A DNA stretch of 64,000 nt from Moniliophthora roreri (Eukaryota; Basidiomycota; Agaricomycetes; Agaricales; Marasmiaceae). The stretch's first letter is position 1, and every line of letters begins with the position of its first letter. The notes beneath the pieces were generated by a model. The model saw only the letters and a list, made by a program, of their open reading frames with translations. It searched no databases and was not told where the DNA came from. Where the stretch lies: NCBI GenBank assembly GCA_001466705.2, contig LATX02000123.1, positions 620,001 to 684,000 of the forward strand. The letters run 5' to 3'. Of the stretch, positions 41,231 to 53,184 are shown in pieces. The translations under genes and the position numbers were made by a program.

Positions 41231-44200
41231 TCATAGGTCAATAAGCATTTTCTTTAGCCAAGCATTTCCCTCAATCCGTGGCCGAAGTTCTTCCACACAA
41301 CGCTTCAACTCGCAAAGCTGACTGTCGATATCTTCTTCCGAGGAATCGAGCATTACAATGTCTTCTCCATCCGAGGTTTTCTTTGAAGACCAGGAACGGA
41401 GCACAGCTTCAACGATCTCAATGCCATCATTGGTAATTTCAGCGGGGAAATCGTCATCCATATGCTTATCATCTGGGAGCAACGTACAAGAGTTAGCACC
41501 TCATATCCCTAAGCAGCAAGTGAACAAACCTCCGCCGAAATCTTCAAGCTCATTGGCTTTCTGCCTGGCAAGCTACGAGTCAAAATATAAGTTATGGTTC
41601 GAACGATGAAAGGCCGGCATGTCTTTACCTTCACCACGGACTCAGGGAAGTTGGCCATTTCCGCGACATGAATGCCGAAACTTTGATCAGAAATGCCTGA
41701 GTGGTCACCATTAGCACTGCTAAAAATATCAGGTGTCGAAGAACATACCCGGTTCGACCTTGTACAAGAGAGTGATCTCCTGCTTTTCGTCCCCAGCCTC
41801 TTTCTCCCCGACGTGGGCCACAACATGCAAGTTTTTTACATGAGGTATTTGTTGATCTAGAGCTGTGAGCTCGTGAAAGTGAGTTGCAAACAGACAAAAG
41901 GCGTGAATCTTGGACGCGATATGCCTGATTGATTACGAGTCAGTGTGCTCTTTGGCGGCATGTAGATACGCTACTTACTCTGATATAGCCCATGCCAAAC
42001 CGAAACCATCATACGTCGAGGTTCCTTTATCAGCCCGTTAGGTCGAGGCTCTGCGATATGAACGGAAGCAATGCTTACCCCGACCAAGCTCATCAATAAT
42101 GATCAGCGAATCTTTCGTCGCAGACTGAAATAGCTTGTCAGCCTTCCGAGTGGTCCAACCAAGTCGAAGTACTCGCCCGGAGAATTGTCGCTGTTTCTAA
42201 CATTTCAGCCATAAACGTCGAAACTCCCTTCAATTGGCTATCCCCAGCACCGACACGACAGAGAATGGAATCGAATATCGGGACTTGAGCTTCGGTACAT
42301 GGAACAAAACAGCCGGTTTGAGCCATGAGAGCAATCACTCCCACCTGCAGGCGGATTACTACTCTCATGCGTGCTTGCTAGATCTTGAACTTACCTGCCG
42401 GATATACGTTGATTTGCCTCCCATGTTTGGACCAGCTAAAGAGGGTCTAGTTTAGTACTTTGACTCCCGGATGCAGTGATTGTAGACCGACTTATTATCT
42501 GGAATTCCGTCTTATCTGAAAATGTGTTATGAGCGCATGACCGGGAGAAGTTGCAGCACATACCCTTTATCATCTCCACGTCGTTCGGGATGAACGAAAC
42601 ATCTTCCTGAACTTCTAAACATGGATGCCGTGCTTCTTGTAGAATCAGGTTGCCAGTACCTGTTCCGCATGGGAGATGTGAGGAGCATCCTTATCGTTTT
42701 TAAGAAGGTATCTCACCGCTCGTTAGGACCGTGGGTTTGACATATGGCGTTGGTGCATTCACGGAGACATGCGCAAAGCTAAAAGGCTGTTTGTCAAACA
42801 TTGAGATGTTTTCCGAACAGTAGCGTGGGTCACCTCAGAATGACATCCAAGTGGGCTAATACATGGTCCAAGGCCTCCAGTACCGGTGTATACGTAGCTA
42901 AACGTCCTTGCATTAGCTCTCCCTGAGTACATGAATTACATTTGGGGAACTCACAAGCGATCCCAACGACCTCTTTCACAAGCCCACTCTGCGTCCTCGC
43001 GTACTTGTCTGAGTACTCCTTGTAATTATCGGCATGTTCCTTGAGCCCTTTCGTGGTAAAAAAGACACCACTCTTATTCGTTCCGAGCTCGATGTACTTC
43101 TTGGAGAGATTTCGGGCATCCTGAGTCAAAACATTTAGAAAGCCGGACACTGACTGAATGGAGAGTGGAGCTCACATTTTTGGTAACACGGAAACAATAC
43201 CCGTACATTTGACTATTCTCCAGATGCAACTTCTTTTGAATGTCAAGATTGAGATCAGAACCAACTTCTTGATGCTCCGCATCAAGTCCATCCCGAGCCT
43301 AAAAGGTTACATCGTCGTTAAGTTGCCTTTCGTTGAGAAGTGGCTGAACGGGATCTTCACGAACATCGGTGATCTTCTGAGCCAATTGCTTCAACCGCTC
43401 ATCATAGTCCGGCTTTATGACGTAGTTGTGTCTATCCAATTCTTTGAGGTCAAGCGTCTGCTCTACCATCTCGGAATATTTGGAGAGATTCTCTTCGTAT
43501 TTCTGCGTTGGAATTGGAGAAGTATCAGACTGATGTTGCTCGCATCACCCCTGGACTTACTTGCAAAGTTTGCAGGTATATCTCATCGATGAGCTCAGCG
43601 TACTCGGGTTCCTCTGTCTGTGCACCTCGAAGGGTTTCAATCATTCCAGGAAGCTTGAGAAGCTAGTCATTCACCATGCAAGGGCCATTTAATGCAGACG
43701 TACCTTTAGAACAACTTGGTACACTCGAACAACGTCCTCTAGAGAGGCCTGACCCTTCTGGAAACGCTTCGATAATCGATGCAAGTCCGGCATCAGTTTC
43801 ATATAGTCATCCTAAAAGTATCAAGCATTAGCTTTGTCATTTCGAGAGTTCTTCTTTGATATACCTGCAGGGTCCTACGAGCATTGGTTTCACGGACGAA
43901 CATTTCAACCAAATTTTGTCTCTTCTCTGCCATGACGAGTTAGAGGTGAATAAGGCATCGGATGACTGACTGACGAATCTCATGCAAATTGACCAACGGT
44001 TGTTTCAACCATGTGCCTAGTAGCCGTGTTCCTTGAGCAGTCTTGCATTTGTTTAGAAGGCCCAATAACGTCGTATTTCGGGTCGTCGTGCCCTGCGTGC
44101 AAGAATGAGCTAGTTCCTCACTTTTTATTGTGTTCACGTACCGCGTTTCCTGGCGCCTCCGTGAGATTGAGGGCTCGAAGAGCACTCGCATCCAAACGCA

Positions 44201-45426
44201 TGTACTGCGAAAGATCATGCGTACGGATTGTATATGCACCGTGGTTGGAGGAGTCCGAAAGAAGCGAGAGATAGGTTATAAGCGCCGAAAGCGCTGCAGG
44301 CGCGGTTGGAAGGGTAAGTTGAGCTATGTATGTCGGGTTTGCACATTCAGACGTTCAAGCGTATGAAAGAAAAAGGCTCACGAATAGTTACAGATGCATC
44401 GGCTGAAGTGAGCTCGGAGACGTCGGTCGAAGAAAGAAGGCGAGGTAAATCGTCCGCGATGTTTTTGGAAGTAAATTCGCCTGTGTGACATCATTAAGGC
44501 TATTCTGAAAGACTCAAGTGCAGGAACTGACTAGGCTTTCGTTCAGTTATGACAACTCCACATCGTTCGAGAACTGCCTTGAGCTTATTCAACTCAATAT
44601 CACGTTCAGAGGTCCCCGAAGCCGTGCCGGTGGGAAGTATTGCTTCCTTCACGGAAAGTTGAATGACGAGCGACTACAAAGTGTCATAAGCATTTTTAAC
44701 GAGAATCGATGCGTGTGGTCAAGCTCACTTCGGTGTTGGAGAAGAGGTCATTATCCACAAAGTCGGAAACACCGAGCTCCCGAACACTCGTGTCGGCAAA
44801 GGCGACACCTACTGTCTTCATTTTGGCCTTTCCTGATGCAGCCGGCATAGAAGCCACTCTAATAGCCATGACGACTGGCGCAGATAAAAGGTCAGAGTTT
44901 GAGAAAAGTAAGTCTTCCACGGCTTGTAGATTTCCTGGGGACGCCTGAAAAGCTGTCAGTGGCTGGCGATGAATCACACTCTCGAAACACACCTCCTTCT
45001 CCAATATGAACTTGTTGACTCTCTTCCCTTGCCCTGGTTCTGGCTCCCAAATCTCCACCCGTAGCTGTTTAATTGTGAGGGCTTCTCTGAGCAACTGTTG
45101 AGCCATACTTGGCTTGAGCGTCACTGACGGGAGGCCTGCCGCTCTCCCACCTGCCCCGAGATATTTGATCACTGAATTCGTGTGATATATGTATTGGGCA
45201 ACATAAAGGGCATCGGGGCCGTAGACAGCATAGTAGGAATCTGTACCGGTGCGATGGAAAAGACGCAGTGTACCTGCTTCTGGCGACTTTTGAGGAAGCT
45301 TTTCAAAGAATTTGATGAAACCAGGGTCAGTGTTCTGGTCTTTCGAAAGTTCAGCCGAGGAATATCAGTTGAAACACGTTCGAGATACTGGCCTGTAGAA
45401 TCCTTCTCCTTCTCCTTGTCGTACAT
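41231..45426 (-). CDS. MSH2: DNA mismatch repair protein MSH2
   Basis: MutS homologue that pairs with MSH6 or MSH3 to recognise mismatches and small loops in the nucleus. The N-terminal mismatch-recognition-like domain includes [39 protein letters not shown] and [20 protein letters not shown]. The ATPase domain has Walker [14 protein letters not shown] (about 42395-42440), [40 protein letters not shown], and Walker B / D-loop residues [18 protein letters not shown] (about 41980-42090). The C-terminal helices end LKKMLIDL at 41231. About twenty short introns. The N-terminal splice is uncertain: [16 protein letters not shown] at 45426 joins the conserved frame only through an unusually short 38-nt intron, or else there is an indel. 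Confidence 0.94.
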
Positions 45427-46126
45427 GACTGATGAAGATGAAGAGTGGAGACGCGTCTCGTAAACAGTCACGCCTCTCCCACGCTCGCGTTTTTCACCCG
45501 GACCGGAATGCAAATTTTTTTAAACTTTTCCTGATCACCATCACTTTGTCGAGTAAGTCTGCAGTTGGAGTGGCGAACGTGTGTTAATATGCCTCCCAGG
45601 ACACGTCCGTTTGCAATCAACACCACTGAATGTAACTTCATGGCATGCAAAGCATGATATTGGCCCGGGGCGGATCCCCAATCTCCCGCTTGTAGGAGCC
45701 AATATGGGATCCCGGCGGTCCGTCTGAAAGCGTGGACCGAATCCGAGGTGTTCCCTTATCCCGTGCCACCTCCTCTCACTCGAAAGTTCGTTCGGACCTC
45801 TCAGAAACAACTCCGGATTTCTTCCTCAAATATGCACATCCTAGTCAGGTCAACAGAGCCTTTTGCACGTACATCATTCCACCATGCACTGAAATAGTAA
45901 CCCATGTCATCAGACCTGATATCGAAGCGTCATACACATGGATCTCAGAATATGGTGGGTTCGAGCCCACTTCATGTAGTCATATAAAATCTGAACAAGC
46001 ACCCCTAGTGGTCCTGTGGGGTGCTTGGTTTTCTCGCATCGCAGAACACCTTGACGTCTTCGTTGTATCGGTGAAAGTGAGGCCCCTTATCTTTACCCCT
46101 CATTTAGTCTTAATTTCACTTTTTAG
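45427..46126. other. Divergent promoter region between MSH2 and the DUF5695-type gene
   Basis: Seven hundred bases between two genes transcribed away from each other. TATAAAA at 45983-45989 is a plausible TATA for the rightward gene, 138 bases before its ATG. GTGGGTTCGAGCCCAC at about 45957-45972 resembles a tRNA T-arm / B-box, but I could not fold a tRNA around it. A plus-strand ORF at 45732-46130 is probably chance. Confidence 0.5.
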
Positions 46127-49100
46127 ATGACCTTGTTGAAGCTGGCAGTACTTCCGCTTCTCTTGCTTGCACATTCGACGATTGGGCAGCTTGGATTACC
46201 GAATGGATTCCTAACCTTTACTACCTCGTCCTTTAACGTGCAATTGGTTAAGGATTCCCAGACACTTTACTCCCTAAAGCCTCGCACGGGGGGAGGTCCG
46301 GATTTCATCCCAGCTGACAAGATGACCCAGCGACAAAATAACCGTCAATATCACTTGGGAGACATCACATTCAGGGCTCGTACGGTTGGTTCTTCTGCCT
46401 GGGTTAGCGGCGATTCAGCAGCAAGTCGGCGAGCTGTGACAGCTCACACGGTGTCAGGAAACACTTTGGCCTCCGCCAATCTGGGTCCCACCTTGCCATC
46501 CAACTCGCTCTTGAACATCACACGTCGTTGGGTCGTCGATGGCGATCAATTTGAATTGCTTTTCGATGTTACCAATTCACAGAGCACGGCCGTAGAAATT
46601 GGCGCTTTGGGAGCACCTCTGGAATTCAATAATGTATGTTCGATTTCTCCATGCGGGGATTTCCGCTGATCAACGCCTCTTTTGAGTAGATCTTTTCAGA
46701 TCGCGACGCTGCTGCAACCAACACTCTTTGCAGTCTTTTTGATCCGTATACTGGCCAAGATGCTGGGTGAGTGCTCACTTTGCCTGGTTGTAAGACGACC
46801 TAATCTGTATCATAGCTATGTTCAAGTGACTCCGCTACTGGGTACTCTGCCTCCCCTGGTTGTATTACCCGTTGGGAAATCACCTTTGGAGGGCTGGCGA
46901 TTCCTTCCGGAATCCACAAGCGGAGCTCCATATTATCAGTCTCAGACTTTTGAGGGTCTATACGAGTGGCAATTCCATACTCTTGCTTACGCTCAAAACG
47001 AATGGTCCCAAGTAACGCCTTGGAATGCGCCTACCTCCGCCACGCTCCAACCAGGTCAAACTCGGACATACGGGCTTCAGTTCCGGCTTGCATCCTCCAT
47101 CCGCGGAATCGAGCAAACTATTCAAGCTGCCAATCGTCCAGTAGCGGTGACCGTCCCCGGAACCATCCTTCCAACTGATCAGACCGGCAAACTCTTCCTC
47201 CACGCACCATCTACCGTTCAGTCCATTTCCGTCAGCCCATCAGGTGCTCTGTCTTGGGCAACGAACTCAGAAGCGAAGAGTGCCGGATGGGTTGGCTACA
47301 GCATCACTGCAAATACTTGGGGTCGTGCACGCCTGTCTATCACCTATGCTGATGGCTCAGTGCAGACAGTACATTACTACGTGACCAAGGCAGCGACACA
47401 GACTCTCGGTGATCTTGGCAACTTCTTGACTACTACCCAGTGGTATACAAACACTGCAGATCCTTTCAAGCGTGCGCCGTCCGTGATCAGCTATGATCGC
47501 GAGGTCAACTCGTACGTACTGAATGATCCAAGGTAACGCCCCACTTTCATGGGTATTGAAATGGTTCTCAGATTCCTCGCAGGGTATGGATCTCTGGCCT
47601 TGAAGACGAAGGCGGCGCTGGTTCTTGGCTAGCTGCTCTCATGAAGCAATTTGCCCAACCGAACGCCGCTGAAGTGACGAAACTGCAGCAGTTCATTGCT
47701 CAAACTCTCTCCAAGACTATCCAAAACTCAGATGGTGAGTCACTCTGTATCCTTGTCAGATCATACGCTAATCGACGTTTTTCAGGCTCAGTCAAGAAGG
47801 TGAGGATAGTATTCTATATCGCTACCCATTTGTTCACATTCTCCGACAGTCCGTTTTCTTCTACGAGCCTTCTCGTGTTCCTGGCTATAGCTACCCAAGC
47901 AGCGTAAATTGGGGTAACTGGTGGTCATGGAACCAAGCAGCAGCCTTCGCAACAGATCGCGCGTACGACTATGTTCATGTCATTGCAGGTTATTGGGCTA
48001 TGTACCGTGTTGCTCGCAACTACCCAAGTCTTGTTACGACGCAGAATTGGCAGTATTACCTCACACAGGCGGTTACCACTGTCAATGCAATGACTAACGG
48101 TCGAGTCGGGTACGTGAATGACGGGTTGATGGGTGAAACTGTCATTAGGTTACTGCTTGATGACTTGAAAAGAGAGGGTCGGACTTCGGATGCGACCACG
48201 GTTGAAAACAAAATGCGTTCCAGGTGGCAAGGGTGGTCGAGGCAGCGTTATCCGTAAGTGGTATATACATCTTCACCGGGAACAGCTTCGCTGAACTTGT
48301 TCCCTCACAGCTTTGGGTCTGAGATGGCTTGGGACAGTACTGGTCAGGAGGGTGTTTACGCTTGGTCAAAGTACTTCAACGATGCAACCACTGCTAGCAA
48401 TACGCTGAGTTCAATTCTTGCGTACCAACCCACTGTCCCTCATTGGGGATACAACGGAAATGCTCGTCGCTATTGGTAAGGTACCGTCCATTTCACGTTT
48501 GTCTTATTCTGAACGTATGCCAGGGATAACGTGTACGGCGGCAAGCTCCAACGTATTGAACGTCAGATTCACCACTACGGAAGCGGGCTTAACGCTCTTC
48601 CACTAATTTCAGCCTTTATGTCTGCCCCAACGGACTACTACCTCCTTCGTGTTGGATTCGGTGGATTAAGCGGCCCATTGTCAAATATCGACCAGAGCGG
48701 TTTCGCTTCAGCATCCTTCCATTCCTTCGCAGATACCCTTAAATGGGATGGATATTCTGGAGATTATGGTCCCAATTTGTCTGGACATACCATGGGCATG
48801 GGCACCTTCATCATCAATCACCCTGATTTCGGCTGGCAAGCGTTTGGTGGAAACGTTATCTCGACATCGCCGGCAGTACAAGTTCAGATCCGCGATTCGG
48901 TTCGTCGGAGGGTCTTTATTGCACCAATCGGTGCCCTTTTGACATTGGATGCTGGAGCCTTTTCGGTTGTCAGTTATAACCCCTCTGCGAAGACGGTCGA
49001 CGTCACGATCACTGCGGCTCCCGATGGTGTCACTGGCGCAGCCTCTGCCCCGAATGGTCGACTTGTCATCTCGCAGACTGCTAGTGTCGGAGGTGTTGGC

Positions 49101-49193
49101 GTTTTGAAGCCAACTACTAGTTTGAACCAAGATGCTGGGGCTTATACCATTCCGTTGTCTGGAGGAACTGGAAAGGTCACCTTATCGGCGTAA
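46127..49193 (+). CDS. Large secreted protein, DUF5695-type (glycosidase-like)
   Basis: Secreted protein of roughly 900 aa, function unknown. The signal peptide is MTLLKLAVLPLLLLAHSTIG. The start of the mature protein, LGLPNGFLTFTTSSFNVQLV, with KDSQTLYSLKPR and YHLGDITFRAR, matches what I recall of the DUF5695 family. Eight exons with introns near 46635, 46772, 47535, 47734, 47800, 48255 and 48478 all close in phase. Later blocks VWISGLEDEGGAGSWLA, SSVNWGNWWSWNQAAAFATD, AYDYVHVIAGYWAMYRVAR and SEMAWDSTGQEGVYAWSKYF resemble an alpha/alpha barrel of the six-hairpin glycosidase kind. A C-terminal beta-sandwich ends GGTGKVTLSA. A carbohydrate substrate is inference from fold-like features and secretion; family assignment is from memory. 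Confidence 0.8.
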
Positions 49194-49338
49194 ATATCCT
49201 GTATGTAATTATTAGTGAAATTTTCATTTGATGGATGTTGTTTGTAGTCTAACGCAAGTGTTGATGAATTCTCACTTCCCAGTACTTCCCAACACGAGCA
49301 AGACTGGCTCTTCAGTTTTCATGGTTCAAGTTGGGCAT

Positions 49339-50410
49339 TCATTTGTCAACTTTCCAAGTGGAGTACAGATTGAGAAGATACAAAGATAATGACATAGGAA
49401 GCCGCAGTACGGAATGGTATGCTGGATTAGGACGTCGCCGAGTTCTGGTCTTACATAGAACCTGAGCACACGGGAGAAAAGCGGTAGTAGCCGGTCTTTC
49501 GCTAGCATTTGGTCAGCAGGAGTCCTTCTGAGTCGAAAACCGGACATACCTGGCTTTTCAATTTTCTGTATAGACTGTACGCTCTCTGTACGATCGGCGG
49601 GTAATAAGATGAATACCATGCCCTCGCTGTTTCCACTCCACCTCCGCGAGTCAACATACCGATGATCATTTCCAACGCACACCCCGCTGTTTTCCCGATG
49701 AGCAGAGAATGGTCTACACCGCGCATTCTTGCGACGAGGTAATGTATAGTTTCGTTTGTCTCTAGGATGTTTGCAATGAACTGTGTTAGCGGATAAGTAA
49801 GCACGTCGAGTTGGATGGGGGTGGCGGCAGCAAACCTTCATATCTCCAATCGGTGCTTCTGGTATACAACCCATTGTCACCTCCATCACCAGGATACTCT
49901 GCATCGCATCCCCAGTCGTCTCCAGTCCCCGCCAAGCATTATAATCCGAATCGTCGTAAAATAGCGACTGAGCTTCTGGAGTCAACTGTGGTGGAATGAC
50001 CTCGTCAAGTTCTGCAATAGCACGGTTGACTTCACGTTGAATCGCTCGACTAATGGAGATTTGGCTGCGGTTCTGCTGGTTGGGCGTGGCTTGTGAACGT
50101 TTTGAGCCATAGCCACATCGTCGAACCCCATTGAGTGAGTGACGAATGTTAAAAACGCGTCGATGTTTGGTGATAGAGGATGTGTAGGACCGCATTGTCC
50201 GAGCTGAACTTGCAAAATTCTATAAGCCTCTGGGCTCGGAGTCTGGGAATGACAATGGTGGTAGTAATTGGCGATGAGGTCGATCACAGGTAAAGAAAGT
50301 GATTCCTCCTGGATTTGCTGGATATACTCCTGGAATTCTGTTCTACTTGCGGACTCAAGGCAGAATACTGAGAAATGCCATCTCGTGGTAGTGGCACCGG
50401 TGAGAATCAT
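49339..50410 (-). CDS. Unrecognised protein, about 290 aa
   Basis: I do not recognise this product. Exons 50117-50410, 49836-50072 and 49550-49780 join in phase through introns of 44 and 55 nt, reading RTEFQEYIQQIQEESLSL, LIANYYHHCHSQTPSPEAYR, AELDEVIPPQLTPEAQSLFY, MQSILVMEVTMGCIPEAP and ETNETIHYLVARMRGVDHSL. The consistent codon structure and helical, leucine-containing pattern support a real gene. The last exon is uncertain: acceptors at about 49462 or further upstream give different short tails (stops at 49339 or near 49451). No signal peptide or membrane helix. It diverges from the MYND gene with only 53 bp between start codons, so the two probably share a promoter. Confidence 0.6.
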
Positions 50411-50463
50411 AACAAGGACCTCGGCTAAGTAACGGTTTCACCCCCCTGTTTTCAACCACCACT

Positions 50464-51484
50464 ATGCCTACTGGTGTCCAACTTTTCTTGCACGCTGAGC
50501 AATTCTGCGCTCAAGGACGCATCGAGGATACCTTTGAATACTATACGAAAGCCATCAAGAAGATTGTCAAGGACGAAAATCTCCTTGCTGCTTCGCCGGC
50601 AATCTCTCCAGACCCAACATTTCCTCGAGCTCGGAGCAGTTTGGAGAAATTTTCTTGGATTCTTCAAAGATCCACATCTGTACAGAAACAAAGGTGTGTA
50701 GCATTATCGTCTCTTCTATGTATAGATTTGGTACTGACTCGATGAAACTCGTCGAGACAACTCTTCAGACGCGTACAAATTGCTTGCCTCATATCGTCCC
50801 ATCTCCAATCACGACTTCGAACGATTCAGAACCGAACGTCAGAAAATTTATCTAGCTGGTATGCGAATAACAGCTGGGTTGACGCTCGGGCTTATGGCAT
50901 GGGATGCTGGCGACCGTCCAACCGCTGTCAAGCGTTACCGTGAAGCTATCGATCTTGCTGCCCAGTATCCGCAGTATGACGACAAAACCAGGGCCACAAA
51001 TCCCTGGGAGCGCTATGTTTCCCAAGACGTGCAGGAGACTCGTGATAACTTGTCCATTCTCCTCACCAATGATGAGACTAATGCACGTATATTGGCGGAG
51101 GAATTCGGCATCCCTGGTGCTGGAGAGCATAGGAAGGAAGTCTTGGGAATTGGCCAGATTCGTCGTGAGGGCGGCGGAAGAGTTACCTTTGTCAAAAACG
51201 TTCAGGTTGCCAGTGACAAATGCGGGGCCTGTGGGAAACGAGATGCAAAGTTGATGAAATGCAGCGCTTGTAAAACGGTCACTTGTGAGTTACAGTACAC
51301 TCATCTAATATCATTCCTAATACACTAATGTCTTCCACCATAGACTGCAATGTAGCATGTCAGAAAGTGGATTGGCAGTACGTTCACTTCAGTCAGATGT
51401 CCCTAATGATTATCGAGCACTCACAACGTCTCTTGACGCCTCTACAGGAAGCACAAGCCCATCTGCAAAACATTGAGAGCATAA
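50464..51484 (+). CDS. MYND zinc-finger protein with TPR-like N-terminus (apparent frameshift)
   Basis: The N-terminus LFLHAEQFCAQGRIEDTFEY and YYTKAIKKIVKDENLL is TPR-like; the middle block ISNHDFERFRTERQK, MRITAGLTLGLMAWDAGDR and AVKRYREAIDLAAQYP continues this helical pattern. The C-terminal MYND finger has CGACGKRDAKLMKCSAC, then YCNVACQKVDW and QKHKPICKTLRA across two introns, supplying its Cys/His ligands. In exon 1 the frame shifts once: TFPRARSS (frame 1) should become ELGAVWRNFLGFFKDP (frame 2) at the CCTC of 50623-50626, as if one C were extra. From there the splice to DAYKLLASYRP is in phase. Either this is a sequencing or assembly error or a disabling mutation. Protein-protein interaction is the general MYND role. 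Confidence 0.8.
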
Positions 51485-51786
51485 TCACCTCTACGCTCAC
51501 GATAGCAATACACAATACTGTATTTTTCTTGGATGATGTAGCCCCTCTTCATGTAACATATCGTGGATAAGTGTCTTTAGTAAATAGTTCTGTGCAAGCC
51601 GTGATTGTAAATATCCATTCCGATCAAAAGACAAATCGATTCAGATACAAGATGAAGTAACTTGGCTAAAATGTTGGCGAAATGAGTGCAGAGGTAAGTG
51701 CCGACCTACAGAGGAGTAACCTTGGGATAGGGATAGTCATACAAAGCGCTTTTACCCGTGTACATGAGTAAATTGTAAACAACGAT

Positions 51787-53023
51787 TCAGAAGGGCACGT
51801 ACATCGTTTCCGTAATATACAACTGGCCCATGGCCATGAGGTCATCTCCGGGTATAACCTGCAAAGTGATATAGTAGCGTCCAACAAGAATATCCTCTTA
51901 ATGACGTACCATGTCGTGGTGGGCCATGATTAAGGAAGAACGGAGACAGATTCTCCTTCTCGTCGTAATTTGGCTTCATGCGCTTCCGAGGCCTCTCATC
52001 TATCCAAGGTTATTACAGCCATACTATTGGATGATGGTCGGACGGCACACACACCCTTCTTCAATGTAGACAACATGGCTTTGGACGATGGAGATGTAGT
52101 TCGTACTTGAGGTCGAGCTTGAAGTTGTAGTGGTGTTACGTTGGCGAGAGGTTGTCCTAAAGGATGCTCAGCCCCCATCTCCAAAGACATGGTTGCAACG
52201 TACTGATATTGAAGCTATTTGTAGTAGGATGCGGAGTCGGAGTCGGATGCGGCGATGGTGTGGATTTTTCGCTCGAGCTCGTTGGACTGAATATCTGGGT
52301 AAGAACTTTCTTGAGGTTCATATCGCTGTAAGCGTCGCATCATGAGTTGGCAGGTTGTCGTCTAGTGGGCCATACGTACCGCGTCATGTTAGCCTTCCGA
52401 TTCAAAAATCTAACCAGCGGATCCATCAGATCCCGTATCCACTCGAGAGCCTTCATCCGACTTTCAACTTTTGAGAGAATGCCCAGACCCGCAAAGAAAC
52501 TGCATGCAGAATTGAGACCTGATACACCGCCCAAGCATACACCCCTCGCAACAAGATCTATATGGTGTTCTCTGTTGACGATCTCTGTTATACCCTGGGC
52601 GAGATGGCGAGCATTAATGTCCGCTTTTTTGGTTTCAACGCCAAAGGAACTAACCGTGAGCGATCCCTGCGAATGCCACCATTTCTGTAGTTCTAAAGGG
52701 CCAAAGATCGCAAATGACTTGACGAAAAGATATCTCCCAAGTTTGACGTATGTGTTGAGTTCTTCGTGAAGAGCGTTTTCGAGAACTTCGAGGACATGAG
52801 GAGGAAGCTCGCTCGTGAATTTGGGAGAGTAAGAGTAGAATTCTTGACAGGCGCTTTTAGCAAAGGCGTATGTGGCCATAGGGGAAGCTCTAGTGACAGA
52901 GTAGCGAGTTTTAAATGAGTGTAATGAGTCAATGACTCGGAACGAAGGAGAAACGCAGGGGCGCAGGTGGTGGTGGTTTTGGAGAAAGTTATTGGACAGG
53001 CGCTTGTTTAGCGCTCGTGCCAT
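51787..53023 (-). CDS. Unrecognised protein, possibly mitochondrial
   Basis: Product not recognised. Exon 1 (53023 down to about 52381) reads MARALNKRLSNNFLQNHHHL, a basic N-terminus that could target mitochondria, then FTSELPPHVLEVLENALHEE, YLFVKSFAIFGPLELQKWW, FGVETKKADINARHLAQGIT, GVCLGGVSGLNSACSFFAGL and ALEWIRDLMDPLVRFLNRK. A donor GTACGT and acceptor TTACAG lead to DMNLKKVLTQIFSPTSSS, a Thr/Ser/Pro-rich stretch. Downstream exon structure is unsure. The end is placed at the TGA 51787-51789 because the final frame (AHHDMVIPGDDLMAMGQLYI, ending MYVPF) looks coding. It could equally stop earlier or be two genes. A distinct membrane helix is not evident. Confidence 0.55.
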
Positions 53024-53184
53024 TCACTGAAACACGAATCCAAACGCGGAAATGTTCAAAGAAAACGGTGTGCGAGATAAAGTGATTAAAATACACCATT
53101 ATTATTGTTATAGTGATCTGGATTATACATGCAGCAGCCGAAAAACACATGATGATTGAATGTCATTAGTTGGGTCGTATGTTC

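Noticed and set aside
45900..45985. tRNA gene around GGTTCGAGCCC
   Set aside because: No complementary acceptor stem, A-box or anticodon arm could be found on either strand; kept only as a motif observation.
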